Assembly: GCF_039542305.1 (NCBI RefSeq)
Contig: NZ_BAABHW010000002.1
Location: forward strand, 124,001 to 188,000
Origin: Roseibacterium beibuensis
Lineage (GTDB): Bacteria; Pseudomonadota; Alphaproteobacteria; Rhodobacterales; Rhodobacteraceae
DNA: 64,000 nt
Direction of reading: 5' to 3'
Shown here: positions 15,196-24,103 of the stretch, one piece after another
How the letters are laid out: each line of letters starts with the position of its first letter
How positions within the stretch are numbered: position 1 is the stretch's first letter
Translations under genes and position numbers: made by a program
The notes under the pieces: model-generated
Databases searched by the model: none
What the model saw: only the letters and a program-made list of their open reading frames with translations
Told to the model about the DNA's origin: nothing

Positions 15196-16413
15196 ATGCG
15201 CCTGCTGATTTCCTTTGCCGCCCTCTTCCTCTCCGTCATCCTGTTGCAACTGTCCTCGGGGGGTGTGGGGCCGCTGGACGTGCTGTCCGGCACGGAACTG
15301 GGCTTTACCAACCGGCAGATCGGCCTTCTGGGCTCGGCGCATTTCTTCGGGTTCTTCATCGGCTGCTGGTTCGCCCCGCGCCTGATGGGCTCGGTCGGCC
15401 ATTCCCGCGCCTTCGCCGCCTTCACTGCCATGGGTGCCATCGGACTGATCGCGCATATGCTGGTCACCCACCCCTACGCCTGGGCTGTGATGCGGGTGGC
15501 CTCGGGGCTGTGCATCGCGGGGGCCTACACGGTGATCGAGGCCTGGCTTCAGGCCAAGGTCACGAACGCCACGCGCGGGCGCACCATGGGCACCTACCGG
15601 ATGGTGGACACGGGCGGATCGCTGGCGGCGCAATTGCTGATCGGGGTGCTCGCGCCCGCCTCCTACGTCTCCTACAACATCCTGGCGCTCCTGTGCATCG
15701 CGGCGCTTCTGCCGCTGACGCTGACCCGGCTCAGCCAGCCCGAGACCGGCACCGCCCCCCGCCTGCGCCCGGGCCTTGCGTGGCGATTGTCGCCGCTGGC
15801 CGTGGCCGGTGTGATCGTCGCGGGCGTCTCTGGCGCCTCGTTTCGCATGGTCGGCCCGCTTTACGGCGCGGAAGTCGGGCTGCGGCCCGACCAGATCGGT
15901 TTCTTCCTCGCCGCGTTCGTCCTTGGGGGCGCGGTGGCGCAGGTGCCCGCCGGCTGGCTGGCAGACCGCCATGACCGGCGGCAGGTGCTGATCTGGTTCT
16001 CGGTCGCCTCCGTCGCGGCCTGCGGCCTGACCGTGGCAAGCGCGGGCCTCGGCCTCGCCGCGATCTTCCTTGCGGCGCTGATCTTCGGGCTGACCACCTT
16101 CCCGATCTATTCGATCTCGGCGGCGCATGCCCATGACTGGGCCGAGGACAGCCAGAGGGTCGAGTTGTCCGCCGCGCTGATGTTCTTCTACGCGCTCGGG
16201 GCCATCGTCGCGCCGCTTCTGACCTCCAGCCTGATCGCCGCTTACGGACCGGCGGCGCTGTTCGCCTTCGTCGCGCTGGCCCATGGCGGGCTGCTCGTCT
16301 TCGGCCTGTGGCGCATGCGTCGCCGTGCCCCCACGGACCAGCGCGCCCCCTATGTCTGGATCCCGCGCACCTCGTTCCTTGTCGGGCGGATCTTTCGCCG
16401 GGGCGACGACTAA
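15196..16413 (+). CDS. MFS transporter
   Basis: A 405-residue major facilitator with 12 predicted spans. The loop 2-3 region reads SAHFFGFFIGCWFAPRLMG and the second half repeats it as GWLADRHDRRQVL. The protein ends in a basic tail (RMRRRAPTDQRAPYVWIPRT). It resembles YcaD-type permeases of unknown substrate. The ATG at 15196 starts directly at the first span. No shared transcript with the SDR gene is evident (99-bp gap). Confidence 0.88.
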   Translation: MRLLISFAALFLSVILLQLSSGGVGPLDVLSGTELGFTNRQIGLLGSAHFFGFFIGCWFAPRLMGSVGHSRAFAAFTAMGAIGLIAHMLVTHPYAWAVMRVASGLCIAGAYTVIEAWLQAKVTNATRGRTMGTYRMVDTGGSLAAQLLIGVLAPASYVSYNILALLCIAALLPLTLTRLSQPETGTAPRLRPGLAWRLSPLAVAGVIVAGVSGASFRMVGPLYGAEVGLRPDQIGFFLAAFVLGGAVAQVPAGWLADRHDRRQVLIWFSVASVAACGLTVASAGLGLAAIFLAALIFGLTTFPIYSISAAHAHDWAEDSQRVELSAALMFFYALGAIVAPLLTSSLIAAYGPAALFAFVALAHGGLLVFGLWRMRRRAPTDQRAPYVWIPRTSFLVGRIFRRGDD

Positions 16414-16512
16414 AAACCGCGCGCCTTGTTCCGGATCAAAGTCGGCGCCCCATGCGAGACATAATCTGAAATCCACCCCAAACCGCTCACAGGACCGGCA
16501 AAGGAGGTCTTC

Positions 16513-17259
16513 ATGGACATTCGATTCGACGACAAAACGGCCATTGTCACCGGCGCGGCCTCCGGCATCGGCTTTGCCATCGCCAAGGAACTGGCCCAAA
16601 GCGGCGCAACGGTCCTTCTGGCCGACCTGAGCGCCGAGGACGCGGCCGAAAAGGCCGAAGAGATCGGGCATGGCGCGATCTCCTGCGCGACGGACGTGGC
16701 CAAACCCGACCAGGTCGAGGCGATGGTGAAACTCGCCGTGGCCAAGACCGGACGGCTGGACCTGCTCGTCAACAACGCGGGCATCGGCGGGCCGGCAGAG
16801 CCCACGGGCAACTACCCGCTCGACGGCTGGCACCAGGTGATCAACGTGAACCTGCATGGCGTTTTCTACGGCATGCGCTACGCCATTCCCGTCATGAAGG
16901 CGGGCGGCGGCGGGTCCATCGTCAATATGGCCTCGATCCTCGGCAGCGTCGGCTTCGCCACGGCCTCGCCCTATGTCGCCGCGAAACACGCGCTGCTGGG
17001 GCTGACCAAAACGGCGGCGCTGGAACATGCCGCGGACAACATCCGGATCAACGCCGTGGGGCCGGGCTTTATCCATACAGCCCTGATCGACACGCATCTC
17101 GACGCGGACACCCAAAGCTATCTCGCCGGGCTCCATGCGCTCAAACGCATGGGCACCCCGGAAGAGGTCGCGACGCTGACCTGTTACCTCCTGTCCGAGG
17201 CCGCCAGCTTCATCACCGGCTCTTACCACCTCGTCGACGGGGGCTATACGGCGCAATAG
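16513..17259 (+). CDS. Short-chain dehydrogenase/reductase
   Basis: A 248-residue classical SDR. The cofactor motif is TGAASGIG (residues 14-21), LVNNAGIGG is the structural motif, and the catalytic Ser, Tyr and Lys are in SILGSVGFATASPYVAAKH. DLS after beta-2 indicates NAD preference. The substrate is not inferable. The start is secure: AAAGGAGGT, an almost perfect ribosome site, lies 6 nt before the ATG. Confidence 0.92.
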   Translation: MDIRFDDKTAIVTGAASGIGFAIAKELAQSGATVLLADLSAEDAAEKAEEIGHGAISCATDVAKPDQVEAMVKLAVAKTGRLDLLVNNAGIGGPAEPTGNYPLDGWHQVINVNLHGVFYGMRYAIPVMKAGGGGSIVNMASILGSVGFATASPYVAAKHALLGLTKTAALEHAADNIRINAVGPGFIHTALIDTHLDADTQSYLAGLHALKRMGTPEEVATLTCYLLSEAASFITGSYHLVDGGYTAQ

Positions 17260-17352
17260 GCACGGCCTGACCGGGACGGACGCCATTCGCACCTCTGGCC
17301 TCTGGCCGCAGGGGGCGCTAAACGGTGCGCGACAGCACGGCAGGAGTCCCCT

Positions 17353-19062
17353 ATGGCGCGCACCCTCATCACCTCGGCGATCCCCTACATCAACGGGATC
17401 AAGCATCTCGGAAACCTCGTGGGCAGCCAGTTGCCCGCCGACCTCTACGCCCGCTACCGCCGCGCGCGCGGCGACGAGGTTCTGTTCCTCTGCGCCACCG
17501 ACGAACACGGCACCCCGGCCGAGCTGGCCGCGGCCAAGGCCGGCAAGCCGGTGGACGAATACTGCGCCGAGATGTGGGGCGTTCAGGCCGGGCTGGCCGA
17601 GGGCTTTCGCCTGTCCTTCGATCATTTCGGGCGGTCCTCCAGCCCGCAGAACCACAAGCTGACCCAGCATTTCGCGGGCAAGCTGGCCGAGGCCGGGCTG
17701 ATCCGCGAAGTGACCGAGAAACAGGTCTATTCCAACGCCGACGGCCGCTTCCTGCCCGACCGCTACATCGAGGGCACCTGCCCCAATTGCGGCTACGACA
17801 AGGCCCGCGGCGACCAGTGCGAGAACTGCACCAAGCAGCTTGACCCGACCGACCTGATCGAGCCGCGCAGCGCGATCTCGGGCTCGACCGACCTGGAAGT
17901 GCGCGAGACCAAGCACCTCTACCTGCGCCAATCCGCGATGCGCGCGCAGCTTGAAGAGTGGGTCGATTCGAAAACCGACTGGCCGGTGCTGACCACCTCC
18001 ATCGCCAAGAAATGGCTGAACGACGGCGACGGGCTGCAGGACCGGGGCATCACCCGCGACCTCGACTGGGGCATCCCGGTCAAGAAAGGCGAAGACGACT
18101 GGCCCGGCATGGAAGGCAAGGTCTTCTACGTCTGGTTCGACGCGCCGATCGAATACATCGCCTGTGCCGCCGAATGGGTCGATGCAGGCAAGGGCACCGA
18201 TTGGGAACGCTGGTGGCGCACCGACAAGGGTGCCGATGACGTGCGCTACGTCCAGTTCATGGGCAAGGACAACGTGCCCTTCCACACGCTCAGCTTCCCG
18301 GCCACGATCCTCGGCTCGGGCGAGCCGTGGAAGCTGGTCGATTACATCAAGTCCTTCAACTACCTGAACTACGATGGCGGCCAGTTCTCGACCAGCCAGG
18401 GGCGCGGCGTGTTCATGGACCAGGCGCTGGAAATCCTGCCCGCCGATTACTGGCGCTGGTGGCTTCTCTCCCATGCCCCCGAAACCTCGGACAGCGAGTT
18501 CACGTGGGAGAATTTCCAGGCCGGCGTGAACAAGGACCTTGCGGACGTGCTGGGCAATTTCGTTAGCCGGATCACCAAGTTCTGCCGCTCGAAATTTGGC
18601 GAGGTCGTGCCTGAAGGCGGCGAGATGGGCGATCAGGAACAGGCCCTGATCGCGGAACTGGAAACCCGGCTGGCCGCCTACCAGCACCACATGGACGCGA
18701 TCGAGATCCGCAAGGCATCGGCCGAGCTGCGCGCCATCTGGGCCGCGGGCAACGAGTACCTGCAATCCGCCGCCCCCTGGACCGCCTTCAAGGAGGACCC
18801 GGACCGCGCCGCCGCGATCACCCGCTTCGCGCTGAACCTCATCCCGCTCTACGCCGGCCTGTCCGCGCCCTTCATCCCCGACGCGGCCGCAGCGATGGCC
18901 AAGGCCATGGGCACCGAGCTGTCCTGGCCCGAGAACGTGGCGCAGGCGGTCGGCACCCTTCCGGCCGGGCATACCTTCACGGTGCCCGATGTCCTCTTCG
19001 CCAAGATCAGCGACGAGGCGCGCGAGGACTGGCAGGCGCGCTTTTCCGGCATCCGTACCTGA
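17353..19062 (+). CDS. metG: Methionyl-tRNA synthetase
   Basis: A 569-residue class I synthetase that charges tRNA-Met. The HIGH equivalent is KHLGN (about residue 18-22). A zinc-binding insertion has CPNCGYDKARGDQCENC. The KMSKS loop reads QFSTSQGRG (about residue 344), lacking both Lys of the consensus. Residues 430-560 form the helical anticodon domain. There is no C-terminal tRNA-binding dimer domain. It is followed by a convergent intergenic region with two copies of the terminator-like repeat. Confidence 0.95.
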   Translation: MARTLITSAIPYINGIKHLGNLVGSQLPADLYARYRRARGDEVLFLCATDEHGTPAELAAAKAGKPVDEYCAEMWGVQAGLAEGFRLSFDHFGRSSSPQNHKLTQHFAGKLAEAGLIREVTEKQVYSNADGRFLPDRYIEGTCPNCGYDKARGDQCENCTKQLDPTDLIEPRSAISGSTDLEVRETKHLYLRQSAMRAQLEEWVDSKTDWPVLTTSIAKKWLNDGDGLQDRGITRDLDWGIPVKKGEDDWPGMEGKVFYVWFDAPIEYIACAAEWVDAGKGTDWERWWRTDKGADDVRYVQFMGKDNVPFHTLSFPATILGSGEPWKLVDYIKSFNYLNYDGGQFSTSQGRGVFMDQALEILPADYWRWWLLSHAPETSDSEFTWENFQAGVNKDLADVLGNFVSRITKFCRSKFGEVVPEGGEMGDQEQALIAELETRLAAYQHHMDAIEIRKASAELRAIWAAGNEYLQSAAPWTAFKEDPDRAAAITRFALNLIPLYAGLSAPFIPDAAAAMAKAMGTELSWPENVAQAVGTLPAGHTFTVPDVLFAKISDEAREDWQARFSGIRT

Positions 19063-19102
19063 CAGGTTCCGGGAAATGGGGGCTCTGCCCCCGCCCTGCG
19101 GG

Positions 19103-19133
19103 CTCCCCCGGAGGTTTTTCGGCCAAGATGAAG
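19103..19133 (+). repeat. Interspersed terminator-like repeat, copy 2
   Basis: CTCCCCCGGAGGTTTTTC followed by GGCCAAGATGAAG lies 40 bp after the metG stop. The CTCC/GGAG stem and T-run match copy 1 at 6286; the AAGATGAAG end is identical. Confidence 0.7.
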
Positions 19134-19292
19134 ACAGGGGCGGTGCGCCCCGGTCCACCCCGCACCCGACTTTAGCGGATTGGCTACCGGTGTTGTCCGG
19201 GCACGGGGCTTCACCTTGGACGCCGCTTCGCTCTCCAGCTCACGGCGCGGCCCCACCATGGCGCGTTAACGTTAACGAAGCGTTACCTGTCC

Positions 19293-19325
19293 CTTCATCT
19301 TGGCGAAAAAACTCCCGCCGGAGGC
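19293..19325 (-). repeat. Interspersed terminator-like repeat, copy 3 (inverted)
   Basis: On the minus strand this reads GCCTCCGGCGGGAGTTTTTT followed by CGCCAAGATGAAG, nearly identical to copy 1. It faces copy 2 across about 160 bp and lies downstream of the leftward FAD oxidoreductase. Confidence 0.7.
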
Positions 19326-19380
19326 ACAAGGCGCACCCGAGCGGCCTCCGGCAGGAGGCCCGAGGGCGCGCCTCCCCCGG

Positions 19381-19400
19381 TCGCGGCCGAAAGGCCGCGA
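19381..19400 (-). terminator. Tetraloop hairpin after FAD oxidoreductase gene
   Basis: An 8-bp perfect stem (TCGCGGCC / GGCCGCGA) closed by GAAA on the plus strand lies 8 bp past the stop of the leftward gene. There is no T-run, so it may act together with the repeat further downstream. Confidence 0.5.
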
Positions 19401-19408
19401 AACACCTG

Positions 19409-20806
19409 TCAGGATTTCAGAACCGCGCCCGGGTTCATGATGCCCCTGGGATCGAGCGCCGCCTTGATCGCCCGCATCGCCGCCAGCTTGCCCGGATCGC
19501 CGTAGCGTTCGAGATCGTCCACCTTGAACCGCCCGATCCCGTGCTCGGCCGAGACCGAGCCCCCCATCGCATGCACCAGGTCATGTACCGCTCGCTTGAT
19601 CGCGCCGCGCTCGGTCTCGTGATCCGCGCGCGTCCGGCCGGGCATCGGGAAGACGTTGTAATGCAGGTTGCCGTCGCCCAAGTGGCCAAAGCAGTTGGTC
19701 CGGTACTCTCCGATCTCGGCCAGTTTGCCGGGCGCCTCGGCGATGAAATCGGGGATGCGCGCCACGGGCACCGAGATGTCATGCGACGCCACCGCGCCGA
19801 TCCGCCGGTTGGCCAGCGGGATGTTCTCGCGCAGCGCCCAGAATTCCTGCCTTTGCGCCTCGGATTGGGCGATCACGCCATCCGTGACCAGCCCCGCCTC
19901 GAAGGCCTCGGCGAACAACTCTTCCAACGCCTCCTCCGGCCGCGCGCCGCCGGACAGGCCCAGATCGACCAGGCACATCCAGTCGGGCGGCGTGTCGAAA
20001 GGCTGTTTCACCTCCGGACCGACCTCGTTCAGGAAATCGAGGCCCGTGCGGCTGATGATCTCGAAGGCCGACACGCCTTCGCCGATCCGGGCTTGTGCCA
20101 TGCGCAACAGCCCCAGTGCCGCCTCGGCATGCGGCACCACCATCAGCGCCGCGCCGGTGGCCTCGGGCTTGGGGAACAGGCGCAGCGTGGCTGCCGTGAT
20201 CACGCCAAGCGTCCCCTCCGCCCCGATCAACAGGTGGCGCAGGTCGTAGCCGGTGTTGTTCTTGCGCAGCGGCGAGAGCGTGTTCATCACCGTCCCGTCC
20301 GGCAGCACCGCCTCGATCCCGAGGCAGAGATCGCGTGCATTGCCGTAGCGGATCACGTTCACCCCGCCCGCATTCGTCGCCAGAAGCCCCCCGATCCGGG
20401 CCGAGCCCTGGCTGGCCAGCGTCAGCGGAAAGATCCAGCCCTCGGCCTCGGCCGCGGCGTGGATATCGGCGAGGATCGCGCCGGCCTCCACCGTCATGGT
20501 CCCCGCCTGCGCATCCATCTCGCGCACGGCGCGCATGCGTTCCAGCGACAGGATCACCGGCGCGGGGCCAGACTCGGACAATTGCCCGCCGACAAGGCCG
20601 GTGCCGCCGCCATAGGGGATCACCGGCGTGCCCGTCTCGGCACAGGCCTTGATCGTCTCCGCCACCTCCGCCGTCGTGGCGGGCAGGACAAGCGCGGCCC
20701 CCTGCCCCATCCAGCGGCCGCGCGGCTCTTCGAGGTAGCGCGGTTCGACCTCGCGCAGGGCGGACGGGGGCAGACGCTCTGCCAGGAGGCTCAGGATATC
20801 GGTCAT
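19409..20806 (-). CDS. FAD-binding oxidoreductase (D-lactate/D-2-hydroxyacid dehydrogenase type)
   Basis: A 465-residue flavoprotein. The PCMH-type FAD domain (about 38-215) contains PYGGGTGLVGGQ, GGLLATNAGGVNVIRYGNAR and GAEGTLGVIT. The C-terminal FAD-oxidase domain has CFGHLGDGNLHYN and SAEHGIGRFK. This is the GlcD/D-2-hydroxyglutarate dehydrogenase family, which oxidises 2-hydroxyacids and passes electrons to a quinone, ETF or cytochrome; the exact acid is unknown. It stands alone, without a glcE/glcF partner. Confidence 0.88.
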   Translation of the reverse strand: MTDILSLLAERLPPSALREVEPRYLEEPRGRWMGQGAALVLPATTAEVAETIKACAETGTPVIPYGGGTGLVGGQLSESGPAPVILSLERMRAVREMDAQAGTMTVEAGAILADIHAAAEAEGWIFPLTLASQGSARIGGLLATNAGGVNVIRYGNARDLCLGIEAVLPDGTVMNTLSPLRKNNTGYDLRHLLIGAEGTLGVITAATLRLFPKPEATGAALMVVPHAEAALGLLRMAQARIGEGVSAFEIISRTGLDFLNEVGPEVKQPFDTPPDWMCLVDLGLSGGARPEEALEELFAEAFEAGLVTDGVIAQSEAQRQEFWALRENIPLANRRIGAVASHDISVPVARIPDFIAEAPGKLAEIGEYRTNCFGHLGDGNLHYNVFPMPGRTRADHETERGAIKRAVHDLVHAMGGSVSAEHGIGRFKVDDLERYGDPGKLAAMRAIKAALDPRGIMNPGAVLKS

Positions 20807-20861
20807 GCTGTGTTACCTAGCGCGTTGGCGCGGGGCGTGGAAGGCAATGGGCCGGGCCTTT

Positions 20862-21446
20862 TCACCCGACATCCGTCCGCCCCCGGCGATCCGCGCGCAG
20901 ATTGGCGTAGAGCACGTGGTTGCGCCAGCGCCCGTTGATCTGCAGATAGCTTTGCGCGACGCCTTCATATTTGAACCCGGTTTTCTCCAACACACCGCGC
21001 GAGGCGACGTTTTCCGGCAGGCAGGCGGCCTCCAACCGGCTCAGGTCCAGCGAGCGGAAGGCGTAATGCACCACGGCCTCGATCGCCTCGCGCATGTAGC
21101 CCTGCCGCGCATGGGCCTCGCCGATCCAGTAGCCGAGCGTGCCCGCCTGCGCAGGCCCGCGCCGGATGTTGTCCAGCGTGATGGCCCCGAGCAGCACCTC
21201 ATCGGCGCGGCGATGGATAAAAAGCGGCACCGCGTTGCCCTGCGACAGCGCGCGCTGCGCCCAGTAGACCCGGTTGGTGAAGGCCTTGCGTGTCAGGTGA
21301 TCGACGGCCCAGGCGGGCTCCCACGGTTTCAGGAAGGCCTCGGACTGGCTGCGCAGGGCGACCCAGGGGCGGTAATCGGCATGGCGCGGCAACCGCAGCG
21401 ACAGGCGATCCGTTTCGATCCGAACGTGCCGCTTCCGGCTCAGCAT
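20862..21446 (-). CDS. GNAT N-acetyltransferase, RimJ-like
   Basis: A 194-residue acetyltransferase. IETDRLSLRLPRHADY is the N-terminal signature, LGYWIGEAHARQGYMREA the acetyl-CoA loop region, and LEAACLPENVASRGVLEKTG the C-terminal signature of the RimJ/RimL group. These acetylate N-termini of ribosomal proteins or other amines. Its ATG overlaps the stop of the M16 protease gene by one base (TGATG), so it is translated as part of the thrC-protease unit. Confidence 0.88.
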   Translation of the reverse strand: MLSRKRHVRIETDRLSLRLPRHADYRPWVALRSQSEAFLKPWEPAWAVDHLTRKAFTNRVYWAQRALSQGNAVPLFIHRRADEVLLGAITLDNIRRGPAQAGTLGYWIGEAHARQGYMREAIEAVVHYAFRSLDLSRLEAACLPENVASRGVLEKTGFKYEGVAQSYLQINGRWRNHVLYANLRADRRGRTDVG

Positions 21447-22708
21447 CAGGCCGCCAGACGCTCCGTCACATGGGCGAGGTCGGGCGCGCCCGACACCGGG
21501 CCATACAGCGCCATGGCCGCGCGACCCGATTGCACCAGCCCGGCGGCATGGGCGCGCAGACCCTCCAGCGTGACGGCATCAATCTTCTCGACGCTTTCTT
21601 CCAGCGGCGGCACGCGCCCCCAGATCGCGACGAGGCGCGCCATGCGCTCGACCCGGGCCGAGGGGCTTTCCAGCCCCATCAACAGCCCCGCCTTGATCTG
21701 CGCGCGGGCGCGATCCAGTTCCACCGCCGTCATGTCCTCGGCCGAGCGGCGGATCTCATCGAGCGTCAGCCCAACCAGGTCGCCCAGCTGGTCGCCCGAG
21801 GTGCCAGCGTAAATCGTCAGCATGCCGGTATCGTCGAAGGCGCCGACCGAACTGTAGATCGTGTAGCACAGGCCCCGGCGTTCCCGGATTTCCTGAAACA
21901 GGCGCGAGGACATGCCGCCGCCCAGCGCCGTCGCGTAGATCTGCGCGGTATGGATATCGTCCGAGCGATAGCCGGGGGCCTCCAGCGCCAGGGTGAAATG
22001 CGCCTGCTCAAGCTCCTTGATGACCCGCTTCTCGCCACCGGCGAAGCGCCCCGGCTCGGGGATCGCGACGGAGCCGGGCGTCATGTGGCCGAAGGCCGCC
22101 TCGGCCAGCCGCACGATCTGGTCATGATCGACCGCGCCCGCCGCCGACAGGATCAGCTGCCCCGGCCCGTAATGCTCGGCCACGAATCCGTCGAAATCGC
22201 CCCGCGAAAAGCCGCGCACGCGCTCGGCGGGGCCAAGGATCGTGCGCCCCAGCGGCTGGCCCGGATAGGCCTCTTCCTGCAACCAGTCGAAGATGATGTC
22301 GTCGGGCGTGTCGGCGGCCTGCCCGATCTCTTGCAGGATCACGCCGCGCTCCACCTCGATCTCGCGCGGGTCGAAGGCGGGGTTGAGCGTGATATCGGCG
22401 ATCAGGTCGATGGCCAGCGGCACGTCATCGGCCAGCACGCGGGCGTAATAGGCCGTCACCTCGCGCGAGGTATAGGCGTTCAGGTAGCCGCCCACATCCT
22501 CGATCTCCTCGGCGATCTGCTGGGGCGTGCGGCGCGCCGTGCCCTTGAACGCCATGTGTTCGAGGAAATGGGCGATGCCGTTCTGCTCGGCCCGCTCGTG
22601 ACGTCCCCCGGCGCTGACCCACAGCCCGACCGAGGCCGACTGCATCGAGGGCATATGCTCGGTCACGACGCGCAGCCCGTTCGACAGGGTATGAAGTTCT
22701 ACCGTCAC
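21446..22708 (-). CDS. M16-family zinc peptidase (processing peptidase-like)
   Basis: A 420-residue protease with the inverted zinc motif HFLEH at residues 47-51; the third ligand Glu is expected in VERGVILQEIGQ about 76 residues later. Two M16 half-domains follow; SRLFQEIRERRGLCYTIYS is the conserved second-half block. It resembles mitochondrial processing peptidase beta. It overlaps thrC upstream (ATGA) and the acetyltransferase downstream. The thrC-protease pair is frequent in alphaproteobacteria. Confidence 0.92.
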   Translation of the reverse strand: MTVELHTLSNGLRVVTEHMPSMQSASVGLWVSAGGRHERAEQNGIAHFLEHMAFKGTARRTPQQIAEEIEDVGGYLNAYTSREVTAYYARVLADDVPLAIDLIADITLNPAFDPREIEVERGVILQEIGQAADTPDDIIFDWLQEEAYPGQPLGRTILGPAERVRGFSRGDFDGFVAEHYGPGQLILSAAGAVDHDQIVRLAEAAFGHMTPGSVAIPEPGRFAGGEKRVIKELEQAHFTLALEAPGYRSDDIHTAQIYATALGGGMSSRLFQEIRERRGLCYTIYSSVGAFDDTGMLTIYAGTSGDQLGDLVGLTLDEIRRSAEDMTAVELDRARAQIKAGLLMGLESPSARVERMARLVAIWGRVPPLEESVEKIDAVTLEGLRAHAAGLVQSGRAAMALYGPVSGAPDLAHVTERLAA

Positions 22709-24093
22709 GCGAACACGCCCTCCTCGATCAGCGCCTCTATGGCCGAGAGGTCATTCTCGACCCGCGTCACGCGTTCCTCGCGGTCGAACAGGTCGGCCAT
22801 GCGCGGCGGCAGCGCGGGGCGGATGCCCGTCGCGGCCTCGACCGCATCGGGGAATTTCGCCGGATGCGCGGTGGCGAGCGTGACCAGCGGCGTTTCGCCC
22901 TGGAAATCCTGCGCGACATGCACGCCGACCGCCGAATGGGGGCACAGCAACTCGCCCATCTCGGCCCGCGCGCGTTTGATCATAGCGCTGGTTTCCTCCT
23001 CCGAGGCGCGGCCGGAGGCGAAGGTTTCGCGCAACCCTTGCAGCGCGCCCTGGCTGATGTGGAACCCGCCGCCCGATTTCAACTCGTCCATCAGCTGCGC
23101 CACGGCGGCCCCGTCGCGGCCATAGGCGTCGAACAAAGCGCGCTCGAAATTCGAGCTGACCTGGATATCCATCGACGGGCTGATCGAGGGCGTGACGCCA
23201 TGGGTGACGTAATCGCCCGAGGACAGCGCCCGGTGCAGGATGTCGTTCTGGTTGGTCGCCACGATCAGCTGCTCGATCGGCAACCCCATCTTCTTGGCGA
23301 TATGACCCGCGAAGATGTCGCCGAAATTGCCCGTGGGCACGCAGAAGCTGACCTTGCGATGCGGCGCGCCCAGGCTGACGGCGGCGGTGAAGTAATAGAC
23401 GACCTGCGCCAGCACCCGCGCCCAGTTGATCGAGTTCACGCCCGCCAGCCGCACCCGGTCGCGGAAGTCGAAATCGTTGAACATGTCCTTCACGCGCGCC
23501 TGGCAATCGTCGAAATCGCCGGTCAGCGCGAGGGCATGGGCATTGGCCTCGGACACGGTGGACATCTGGCGGCGCTGCACGTCCGACACGCGGCCATGCG
23601 GAAACAGGATGAAGACCGACACGTTGTCGAGGCCGCGAAACGCCTCCATCGCGGCCGAGCCGGTATCGCCCGAGGTCGCCCCCACGATGGTCACCCGGTC
23701 GCCCCGGCGCTTCAGCGCGGCCTGGAACAGCTGACCGATCAGCTGCATCGCGAAATCCTTGAAGGCCAGCGTCGGGCCGTGGAACAGCTCCAGCAGGAAA
23801 TGGTTCGGCTGCAACTGCTTGAGCGGTGCGCGGGCGGCATGGCCGAACCCGGCATAGGCGGCTTCGATCAGCGCGCCGAACTCGTCATCGGTGAAGGTGT
23901 CGCCGATGAAGGGGCGCATCACGCGAAAGGCGACCTCTTCATAGGGCAGCCCGGCCAGCGCGGCGATATCGCCCTGGGACATCACCGGCACCTCGGCGGG
24001 AACGTAAAGCCCCCCGTCGCGGGCCAGACCCGTCAGCATCGCTTCTTCGAAACTCAACTCGGGGGCGGTCCCCCGCGTGGATACATACCGCAT
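22705..24093 (-). CDS. thrC: Threonine synthase
   Basis: A 462-residue PLP enzyme converting O-phosphohomoserine to threonine. The N-terminal MRYVSTRG is typical, and the PLP lysine is K112 in HGPTLAFKDFAMQ. SGDTGSAAMEAF and VPTGNFGDIFAG are the phosphate- and PLP-binding loops. The length matches the fungal/proteobacterial class. It begins the thrC-M16 protease-acetyltransferase unit and lies just downstream of the SURF1 gene on the same strand, only 10 bp away. Confidence 0.95.
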   Translation of the reverse strand: MRYVSTRGTAPELSFEEAMLTGLARDGGLYVPAEVPVMSQGDIAALAGLPYEEVAFRVMRPFIGDTFTDDEFGALIEAAYAGFGHAARAPLKQLQPNHFLLELFHGPTLAFKDFAMQLIGQLFQAALKRRGDRVTIVGATSGDTGSAAMEAFRGLDNVSVFILFPHGRVSDVQRRQMSTVSEANAHALALTGDFDDCQARVKDMFNDFDFRDRVRLAGVNSINWARVLAQVVYYFTAAVSLGAPHRKVSFCVPTGNFGDIFAGHIAKKMGLPIEQLIVATNQNDILHRALSSGDYVTHGVTPSISPSMDIQVSSNFERALFDAYGRDGAAVAQLMDELKSGGGFHISQGALQGLRETFASGRASEEETSAMIKRARAEMGELLCPHSAVGVHVAQDFQGETPLVTLATAHPAKFPDAVEAATGIRPALPPRMADLFDREERVTRVENDLSAIEALIEEGVFA

Positions 24094-24103
24094 CGCTTGT
24101 CCT

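Larger units (their letters stand above)
19063..19408. other. 346-bp intergenic region with repeats between convergent genes
   Basis: Contains two copies of the terminator-like repeat in opposite orientations, the palindrome GTTAACGTTAAC at 19265-19276, a GGCCTCC/GGAGGCC hairpin near 19343-19360 and a tetraloop hairpin at 19381-19400. No credible coding sequence or structural RNA is seen. Confidence 0.7.

Noticed and set aside
14455..19158. A 1567-codon open frame on the minus strand
   Set aside because: It runs antisense through five well-supported genes; long antisense frames are expected where third positions are almost all G or C. It has no recognisable domains.
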